From: Clostridia bacterium
GTDB lineage: Bacteria > Bacillota > Clostridia > Oscillospirales > Acutalibacteraceae
DNA: 11,283 nt
NCBI GenBank assembly: GCA_017502965.1
Contig: JAFVTZ010000184.1
Span: 1 to 11,283, forward strand
Direction: 5' to 3'
The notes under the pieces were generated by a model. The model was given only the letters and a program-made list of their open reading frames with translations. It searched no databases and was not told the origin of the DNA. The first letter of the stretch is position 1; each line of letters starts with the position of its first letter. Position numbers and translations under genes: made by a program. Of the stretch, positions 7,015 to 11,283 are shown one piece after another.

Positions 7015-8154
7015 TTACTCCTTCCATTCTTTTCCGTTTATAAATGTCTTTTCGACATTGAAATCATCATCACAGATTATAATATCGGCAAGTTTTCCTA
7101 CCTCGATAGAGCCGATATTCTTGTCTTCCCCTACCGCTCTTGCGGGGTTTATACTAGCGCAGGCAACCGCCTCGGCAACAGAAAGTTCTGTATTTTTATA
7201 AAGGTTTCTGACACCTTCGTTAAGTTTGAGCACACTTCCTGCAATAGTTCCGTCTTCTAAGAGACACTGAATTCCTGTTTTAACTACAGGCTGACCGCCG
7301 AGGGTGTAATTTCCGTCAGGCATACCGCCTGCTCTCATACAGTCAGTAATAAGGCAGAGTTTTTCGCCCTTTAATTTATGTACCATCTTGTAAAGACCTG
7401 CATTAACATGGAAAGTATCGGCAATAAGTTCGCAACTTACCTTTTCGTCAGACAAAGCCGCTCCCACAACACCGGGATTTCTGTGGAGTAAGGAAGTCAT
7501 AGCGTTGAAAAGGTGGGTAGTGTGGCGGACGCCCCACTCTATTCCCTTATTTGCCTCGTCAAAAGAAGCATTTGTATGTCCCATAGAAATGAGAACTCTG
7601 CCGTCCTCATAAACCTTTTTAATACACTCTTCTCCGCCTTCCATTTCGGGAGCAACGGTGAAAAGTTTAACGATATCGGCATTTTCTATGATAAAATCGC
7701 CGTCGGGCGGGAGTATATATTCCTCAGGCTGAGCGCCTTTTTTAGAGGGATTCACAAAGGGGCCTTCGCAGTTGATACCGAGAATTTTTGCGCCGTAAGG
7801 CTCAGTTTCCGCCTTTACCTTGCGGGCTGTATCGAAAGCGGTTTTAATATCTTCCATAGCAATGGTCATTGTGGTGGGACACCATGATGTAACACCGTTT
7901 TTAGCAATTCCTGACGCCATTACTTTGAGACCGTCTGCACTGCCGTCAGAGGCATCTTCTCCGAGATAACCGTGAATATGGATATCAACAAGACCCGGTG
8001 CTACATATTTTCCGTTAGCATCTATCACCTCATAGAGGTTCGGGTCAACATCTTTTTCATCAATTATCTTTTCGATTTTCTCGTCAAACACTACTGCCTT
8101 ACCGTTCAGCACTTCCTTTTCAAGCACTAACTGACAGTTGGTAATACATTTCAT
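7015..8154 (-). CDS. nagA: N-acetylglucosamine-6-phosphate deacetylase
   Basis: NagA hydrolyses GlcNAc-6-phosphate to glucosamine-6-phosphate and acetate, in amino-sugar catabolism and cell-wall recycling. The product is 379 residues, the usual length, of the amidohydrolase superfamily. Visible motifs: PGLVDIHIHG (53-62) with His59 and His61, metal-ligand Glu130 in EGPFVNPSKKGAQ, His193 in SMGHTNA, His214 in THLFNAM, His249 in ADTFHV, catalytic Asp271 in ITDCMRAGGMPDG, and DGTIAGS (301-307). All key residues are present. ATG 8152-8154 is preceded by GGGGTG. It is the first gene of a two-gene operon with the ROK-family gene. No nagB (glucosamine-6-phosphate deaminase) or transporter ATPase lies in the window. 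Confidence 0.96.
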   Translation of the reverse strand: MKCITNCQLVLEKEVLNGKAVVFDEKIEKIIDEKDVDPNLYEVIDANGKYVAPGLVDIHIHGYLGEDASDGSADGLKVMASGIAKNGVTSWCPTTMTIAMEDIKTAFDTARKVKAETEPYGAKILGINCEGPFVNPSKKGAQPEEYILPPDGDFIIENADIVKLFTVAPEMEGGEECIKKVYEDGRVLISMGHTNASFDEANKGIEWGVRHTTHLFNAMTSLLHRNPGVVGAALSDEKVSCELIADTFHVNAGLYKMVHKLKGEKLCLITDCMRAGGMPDGNYTLGGQPVVKTGIQCLLEDGTIAGSVLKLNEGVRNLYKNTELSVAEAVACASINPARAVGEDKNIGSIEVGKLADIIICDDDFNVEKTFINGKEWKE

Positions 8155-8190
8155 ACAAACACCCCATTTTTAGTATTTTAGGATATTTCT

Positions 8191-8219
8191 ATTATAACAT
8201 TACAATCTCGGCTATTCAA
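8191..8219 (-). promoter_or_regulatory. Promoter of the nagA operon
   Basis: Minus strand: -35 TTGAAT (8214-8219), 17-base spacer, perfect -10 TATAAT (8191-8196) with an extended -10 TG. Predicted start is about 8184, some 30 bases before nagA. I see no convincing catabolite-repression or NagR-type palindrome around it. Confidence 0.82.
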
Positions 8220-8332
8220 CAAACCGAGCAGGTGATATGTGATAAAGGTGGGTAAAATCTGCTACAAAAACTAATCGTAAAAAAATAAACAAAAAAATTT
8301 TGAAAAAATTCGAAAATTTGTGAAGAAAAAAA

Positions 8333-8361
8333 TTGTAATTTAAGATTAAAAGGTATATAAT
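8333..8361 (+). promoter_or_regulatory. Promoter of the antiporter gene with A-rich upstream tract
   Basis: -35 TTGTAA (8333-8338), 17-base spacer, perfect -10 TATAAT (8356-8361). Predicted start is near 8368, giving a leader of about 47 bases without an obvious riboswitch. The stretch 8266-8332 is very A/T-rich with A tracts in near-helical phase, which may act as an UP element. The rest of the divergent gap (8220-8265) shows nothing I can name. Confidence 0.72.
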
Positions 8362-8414
8362 GTCATTGTTTTTATCGAAATAACATTTACTGTTTTGTGT
8401 TTGGAGGAGATAAT

Positions 8415-9692
8415 ATGCAAATTTTACTTAGTTTATCGGTTGCTTTATTTGCAGGTCTTATGCTTTCGCGTTTAGCGAAACTGGTGAAACTGCCTGCAGT
8501 AACAGCATACCTTGTTGCGGGAATTTTAATAGGACCTTACCTGCTCGGTGCGTTCAGAGTTAAGGGACTCGGATTTATAAGTATGGAAGAAATCGAGTCT
8601 TACGGTATCCTTTGCGATATCGCTCTCGGATTTATCGCTTTTTCAATAGGAAACGAGTTCAGGCTTGCCCAACTTAAAACCAACGGAAAACAAGCAACCA
8701 TAATCGGTATTTTTCAGGCTGTGGTGACAACTGTTTTTGTAGACGCCGCACTTATCGGGCTTCATTTCCTTATTCCTGATAAACTGCCGCTACCCTCTGC
8801 AATAATCCTTGGCGCGGTAGCATCGGCAACAGCCCCTGCGGCAACCCTTATGGTTGTGCGTCAGTACAAAGCAAAAGGCCCTCTTACCGATATTCTTCTT
8901 CCGATAGTAGCATTAGACGATGCGGTAGGTCTTATTTTATTTGCAGTTTCTTTCGGAGTTGCAAAAGCCCTTATGTCAGGTCATGTTGATTTATTATCGG
9001 TTATTTTAGAGCCTGTGCTCGAGGTTGTTTTATCAATAGGACTCGGCGCTCTGATGGGGTATATGTTCACATTCTTTGAAAGATTCTTCCATTCCCGTTC
9101 AAAACGTCTTTCAATGTCGGTAACATTCGTGCTACTTACCGTTGCACTTTCTATGCTCGAATTCAAAATCGGCAGAGTACACATTGCATTTTCTTCCTTA
9201 CTTGTTTGTATGATGCTTGGAACTATTTTCTGCAATATCTGCGATTTTTCAGAAGAACTTATGGACCGTCTCGACCGTTGGACAGCACCGTTATTCATTC
9301 TTTTCTTCGTGCTCAGCGGTGCAGAACTTGAACTTGCGGTATTTAAAGACCCTGTAATCGTTCTCGTGGGTGTAGTTTATATCATATTCCGTTCTCTCGG
9401 CAAATACTGCGGTGCTTCTTCCAGCGCAAAGGCAGTTAAGTGCGATAAAAATATTGTAAAATACCTCGGTATCACATTGCTGCCTCAAGCAGGGGTAGCA
9501 CTCGGTATGGCGCTTAAAGCAGAACAACTCGGACCCGAGGGCAAAATCGTTGCAAACATAACCCTTTTCTCGGTTCTGATTTACGAACTTGTAGGACCGT
9601 TCCTCACAAAGATTTCTCTGCTTAAAGCAGGCGAAATTCAGCCCGAAGGCAAAGTCAGCGCACGCGACACAGCAAAAGCAGAAAAGGCATAA
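8415..9692 (+). CDS. Cation:proton antiporter, CPA2 family (Na+/H+ exchanger fold)
   Basis: A 425-residue inner-membrane protein with about 12-13 hydrophobic segments, of the Kef/NapA-like CPA2 group; it exchanges Na+ or K+ for protons. Seen: LPAVTAYLVAGILIGPYLLG (26-45), DIALGFIAFSIGNEF (68-82), the discontinuous-helix motif ATAPAATLMVV (138-148), the paired aspartates ALDDAVGL (Asp168, Asp169) expected at the ion site, FRSLGKYCGA (325-334) and LLPQAGVALG (355-364). After residue 400 there is only a short charged tail; no KTN/TrkA regulatory domain is attached or encoded next door. ATG 8415-8417 has GGAGGAG five bases upstream; an in-frame start 18 bases earlier lies ahead of this site and is rejected. 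It is transcribed alone, between its own promoter and a terminator. The ion cannot be deduced. Confidence 0.92.
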   Translation: MQILLSLSVALFAGLMLSRLAKLVKLPAVTAYLVAGILIGPYLLGAFRVKGLGFISMEEIESYGILCDIALGFIAFSIGNEFRLAQLKTNGKQATIIGIFQAVVTTVFVDAALIGLHFLIPDKLPLPSAIILGAVASATAPAATLMVVRQYKAKGPLTDILLPIVALDDAVGLILFAVSFGVAKALMSGHVDLLSVILEPVLEVVLSIGLGALMGYMFTFFERFFHSRSKRLSMSVTFVLLTVALSMLEFKIGRVHIAFSSLLVCMMLGTIFCNICDFSEELMDRLDRWTAPLFILFFVLSGAELELAVFKDPVIVLVGVVYIIFRSLGKYCGASSSAKAVKCDKNIVKYLGITLLPQAGVALGMALKAEQLGPEGKIVANITLFSVLIYELVGPFLTKISLLKAGEIQPEGKVSARDTAKAEKA

Positions 9693-9693
9693 T

Positions 9694-9721
9694 AAAAAAA
9701 CTCCCGAAAGGGAGTTTTTTT
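9694..9721. terminator. Bidirectional terminator between convergent genes
   Basis: Hairpin ACTCCC-GAAA-GGGAGT (9700-9715) is flanked by seven A on the left and seven T on the right, so it works on both strands. It follows the antiporter stop by one base and overlaps the stop codon of the SLOG-like gene at 9720-9722. Confidence 0.92.
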
Positions 9722-10166
9722 ATACCTTAATATCCGAAAGTTCAATTACAATTTTACCCTTCTTTTGAGCATGGGCTTTAAATTGTGCTGCTCCGCCTAC
9801 AATGCGCTCAACATATGTTACTACATAATCAGATTTATTTAACATCCACATATTACGTTTGTTAATAGCAAATTTTGGCGGAACATTTTCCAGTCCGTCA
9901 AAAAATATCGTATCAGAATAGTCTTCTTCAGGCAACATATTTTTGAGCAGTGGAATATATGATAGAACAACAGCATAGTCGATATGCGGAAAATCAATTT
10001 TCAGTAATTTAAGATTTTTTCGCACCAAAAAATCGAAATTTCCGTGATTACCCACATAAAAAAATCCAACATTTTTATTTTCTATTAAATCTATTAGAGT
10101 CGATACCAAAATCGGCTCTATTTCTTTTGGTGTGTCTTTGTGACCGAAAAAAGTGCAGGTATTCAT
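9720..10166 (-). CDS. SLOG-superfamily (DUF1273/YpsA-like) small protein
   Basis: A 148-residue soluble protein that looks like a compact Rossmannoid SLOG domain. Motifs resemble DUF1273-type proteins: CTFFGHKD (4-11) at the first strand, FFYVGNHGNFD (35-45) at the second, NKRNMWMLNKSDYVVTYV (102-119) and GGAAQFKAHAQKKGK (124-138). SLOG domains are thought to bind nucleotides or nucleotide-derived ligands and occur in stress and conflict systems; the ligand here is unknown. I chose ATG 10164-10166, which has GGAG six bases upstream; an in-frame TTG four codons earlier overlaps that site. It is transcribed alone from a consensus promoter and is divergent from the XRE regulator gene, which probably controls it. 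Family assignment is by motif only. Confidence 0.72.
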   Translation of the reverse strand: MNTCTFFGHKDTPKEIEPILVSTLIDLIENKNVGFFYVGNHGNFDFLVRKNLKLLKIDFPHIDYAVVLSYIPLLKNMLPEEDYSDTIFFDGLENVPPKFAINKRNMWMLNKSDYVVTYVERIVGGAAQFKAHAQKKGKIVIELSDIKV

Positions 10167-10180
10167 AACAATCTCCAATA

Positions 10181-10225
10181 TATGGGGATTATATCCCCTT
10201 AATATTTAAGATTATAACCCCCATA
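10181..10225. repeat. Candidate operator: repeated GATTATAWCCCC elements in the divergent promoter
   Basis: Two direct copies of GATTATA(T/A)CCCC start at 10187 and 10210, 23 bases apart and matching in 11 of 12 positions. The first is also part of the palindrome GGGGAT-TAT-ATCCCC (10184-10198). The outer halves TATGGGGATTATA (10181-10193) and TATAACCCCCATA (10213-10225) form an inverted repeat with one mismatch. They overlap the -10 of the SLOG-gene promoter and its start region. Likely binding site of the adjacent XRE protein (inference). Confidence 0.5.
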
Positions 10226-10227
10226 AT
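10199..10227 (+). promoter_or_regulatory. Possible promoter of the XRE gene
   Basis: -35 TTAATA (10199-10204), 17-base spacer, -10 CATAAT (10222-10227), each one or two bases off consensus. Predicted start near 10234 would leave a very short leader with AAGGAGG. It overlaps the opposing promoter at 10211-10239 by 17 bases, so polymerase could occupy only one at a time. Confidence 0.4.
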
Positions 10228-10239
10228 AATAAATGTCAA
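10211..10239 (-). promoter_or_regulatory. Consensus promoter of the SLOG-like gene
   Basis: Minus strand: perfect -35 TTGACA (10234-10239), 17-base spacer, perfect -10 TATAAT (10211-10216). Predicted start is about 10204, giving a leader of some 38 bases that contains the GGGG/CCCC palindrome. A full-consensus promoter is usually kept under a repressor, which fits the divergent XRE gene. Confidence 0.84.
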
Positions 10240-10251
10240 GGAGGGGTTGCT

Positions 10252-10452
10252 ATGATTGTTTATACCAAACTTTGGGAAACGATGAAAAAGAAAAATTTTT
10301 CAACCTATACTTTGAGAGAAAAATGTGGTATTGACAGTAAGACCGTCCGTAGACTCAAAACAAACGAAAACATAGAAACCAAAACTCTTGATAAAATTTG
10401 TGCGGCACTTGACTGCAAAATAGAAGATATTATTGAATATATAAAAGATTAA
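10252..10452 (+). CDS. Small XRE-family (Cro/C1-type) transcriptional regulator
   Basis: A 66-residue protein that is a single helix-turn-helix domain of the compact Cro/C1 type (YozG-like, HTH_26). The start MIVYTKLWETMKKKN is typical; the helix-turn-helix reads TLREKCGIDSKTVRRLKTNE (about 20-39), and the C-terminal TLDKICAALDCKIEDIIEYI matches the family's closing helix. No sensor domain is attached. ATG 10252-10254 follows AAGGAGG with suitable spacing. It is divergent from the SLOG-like gene across 85 bases, and a terminator follows directly. Expected role: repression of itself and of the SLOG-like gene through the repeated elements at 10181-10225 (inference). Confidence 0.88.
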   Translation: MIVYTKLWETMKKKNFSTYTLREKCGIDSKTVRRLKTNENIETKTLDKICAALDCKIEDIIEYIKD

Positions 10453-10489
10453 AAGGAGATGCTTTTTTAAGCATCTCCTTTTAATTTGG
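10451..10489. terminator. Terminator between the XRE gene and the opposing remnant
   Basis: Perfect 14-bp stem AAAAGGAGATGCTT (10451-10464) pairing with 10469-10482 around a four-base loop, followed on the plus strand by TTAATTT. It overlaps the XRE stop codon. On the minus strand the stem also ends in a T-rich tail and directly follows an in-frame TAA at 10481-10483, so it probably also ends the transcript coming from 11283. Confidence 0.87.
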
Positions 10490-10624
10490 CATCTGATTTT
10501 GTTCGTAATGCCACAAATTGCAAAGATAGGACATCTCATATCCTGCTTTTTGAGTTTTGGCTTTACCTTTTTGGTTATATGCCTTGAATTTTACAAAATC
10601 TTTTTTAAATTTATATGAATTCCT
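10481..10624 (-). pseudogene. 47-codon in-frame remnant downstream of the truncated oxidoreductase
   Basis: After the TAA that ends the Gfo/Idh/MocA fragment (10625-10627), the same frame stays open for 47 codons and closes with TAA at 10481-10483, exactly at the terminator. The encoded stretch is lysine- and aromatic-rich and includes GYEMSYLCNLWHYEQ. It has no start codon with a ribosome binding site and I do not recognise it. It could be the C-terminal end of a gene whose middle was deleted, or chance open frame in A-rich DNA. Confidence 0.35.
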
Positions 10625-10915
10625 TTATACAAAGGGTACAGGTTTTTCTATTATAACATTTACATTGTTTTCAAGGCAGTAACTTGCTATTTCAAAATGG
10701 GTTTTCGGTGGGGTTGAAATTATAACACCGTCGGGATGCTCTCGACTTATCATTTCTTTATAATCGCTGTAAAACGGATACTTTGAATAATATTCTCTTG
10801 AAACCGCATTTTCATCTATATCCGAAACCGCCAAAAGGCAAATTCCGGACTCGAAAATTCCCTTTAAATATCTTTTAGTTATAGTACCAAGCCCTATAAG
10901 GCAGAATTTTTTCAT
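10625..10915 (-). CDS. Truncated Gfo/Idh/MocA-family oxidoreductase
   Basis: A 96-residue product that is only the NAD(P)-binding N-terminal part of a Gfo/Idh/MocA dehydrogenase, a family normally of about 300-380 residues. Seen: dinucleotide-binding loop CLIGLGTITKRY (5-16), the acidic end of the second strand SDIDENA (31-37), YSDYKEMI (49-56), DGVIISTPPKTH (62-73) and the conserved EKP (90-92). It then ends at PVPFV with TAA where the catalytic domain should begin, so it lacks the substrate site and is probably inactive. ATG 10913-10915 lies ten bases after the upstream permease stop, with AGGTGA overlapping that stop. The substrate is unknown. Confidence 0.78.
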   Translation of the reverse strand: MKKFCLIGLGTITKRYLKGIFESGICLLAVSDIDENAVSREYYSKYPFYSDYKEMISREHPDGVIISTPPKTHFEIASYCLENNVNVIIEKPVPFV

Positions 10916-10925
10916 AATTCATCAC

Positions 10926-11283
10926 CTAAAGAAAGAATAATTTTGCGAAAACTGTCATCACAACAAGGAAAACTGCATTTATAAGTGTGAAAAGCCAAAA
11001 ATAAAGTTTTGTGTGCCCGGGGTATAAAATGCGGTGCTCGCTGAAAGTGATAAGACTTGCAAGCGAGGCAATAAGAGTGCCCGTACCGCCGATATTAACA
11101 CCCATAAGCAGGGCTTTGAAATTATTTGTAAACCTTGACAGCAATATTGCCGACGGTACATTGCTTATAACCTGACAGGACAAAACCGACACAAGCAGTG
11201 TATCCTTTTCGAGCAGTGATGAAATTACAGTATTCACCGCATCTATTCTCGCTAAATTTCCCGAAAACACAAAGAAAAAGAAA
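10926..11283 (-). CDS. ArsB/NhaD/DASS-type anion permease, C-terminal part (open at window edge)
   Basis: 118 codons of the C-terminal end of a membrane permease of the ion-transporter superfamily that includes ArsB, NhaD and SLC13/DASS carriers. The signature SNVPSAILLSRFT (40-52 of the visible part) and the following GVNIGGTGTLIASLASL (61-77) form the second hairpin-and-unwound-helix substrate site of the family. A last hydrophobic helix (about 95-116) ends the protein. The frame is open at base 11283, so the N-terminal two-thirds lie beyond the window. A GTG at 11268-11270 is not the start. It precedes the truncated oxidoreductase by ten bases and was probably cotranscribed with it. Substrate unknown. 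Confidence 0.85.
   Translation of the reverse strand, partial: FFFFVFSGNLARIDAVNTVISSLLEKDTLLVSVLSCQVISNVPSAILLSRFTNNFKALLMGVNIGGTGTLIASLASLITFSEHRILYPGHTKLYFWLFTLINAVFLVVMTVFAKLFFL

Noticed and set aside
6781..7260. 159-codon plus-strand open frame
   Set aside because: Antisense across the ROK/nagA junction, no ribosome binding site; shadow of two well-supported genes.
8186..8201. 16-base identity between the nagA -10 region and the truncated oxidoreductase gene near 10646-10662
   Set aside because: A/T-rich and explained by coding for VIIEK in one case and a -10 box in the other; no proper -35 spacing in the second copy, so likely chance.
8220..8332. Possible riboswitch or catabolite-control site in the nagA/antiporter divergent gap
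   Set aside because: No convincing cre or NagR palindrome and no stable nested stems; only an A-rich tract and a five-base inverted repeat are visible.
1..11283. CRISPR array, tRNA or rRNA genes, insertion sequence ends
   Set aside because: No regularly spaced repeats, cloverleaf-like stretches, rRNA motifs or transposase fragments were seen on either strand.

Overview
This window looks like chromosomal DNA from a low-to-mid GC member of the Bacillota, most likely class Clostridia. The minus-strand run yicC-remA-gmk-rpoZ-priA is a conserved arrangement in that class. Ribosome binding sites are strong GGAGG types, promoters are close to the sigma-A consensus, and intrinsic terminators are frequent. 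Genus cannot be read from the sequence.

Layout. (1) 1-3663, minus strand: a housekeeping operon with an excellent promoter at 3634-3663. It encodes the endoribonuclease YicC, the DNA-binding matrix regulator RemA, guanylate kinase, RNA polymerase omega and the primosomal helicase PriA, whose C-terminus is cut by the window edge. Adjacent genes overlap or nearly touch. (2) 3687-5294, minus strand: a 522-residue polytopic membrane protein that reads as a MalF-like half fused to a MalG-like half of a carbohydrate ABC permease, but no EAA coupling loop is visible in either half. It has its own promoter and terminator. (3) 5295-5637: a 343-base gap holding two promoters and a predicted structured RNA of about 170 nt. 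The predicted transcription start coincides with the first base of a perfect 12-bp stem, and the RNA ends in a UUCG-tetraloop terminator. (4) 5638-8219, minus strand: nagA followed by a translationally coupled, divergent ROK-family protein lacking the family's zinc site. This is a two-gene amino-sugar operon with its own promoter and terminator. (5) 8333-9721, plus strand: a monocistronic CPA2-type cation:proton antiporter, divergent from nagA. (6) 9720-10489: a small SLOG/DUF1273-like protein divergent from a 66-residue XRE regulator. They share an 85-base intergenic region with overlapping promoters and repeated G/C-tract elements. (7) 10481-11283, minus strand: the C-terminal end of an ArsB/NhaD/DASS-type anion permease, a truncated Gfo/Idh/MocA oxidoreductase, and a 47-codon in-frame remnant.

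How the genes work together. The housekeeping block links nucleotide supply, transcription and replication restart. NagA and the ROK protein would act on N-acetylated amino-sugar phosphates. The permease-like protein lies just downstream in the same orientation and shares a 12-base start-codon context with nagA, so a sugar-related role is possible but unproven. The most unusual parts are the apparently EAA-less permease fusion with its upstream structured RNA, the zinc-less ROK protein, and the SLOG/XRE divergent pair.
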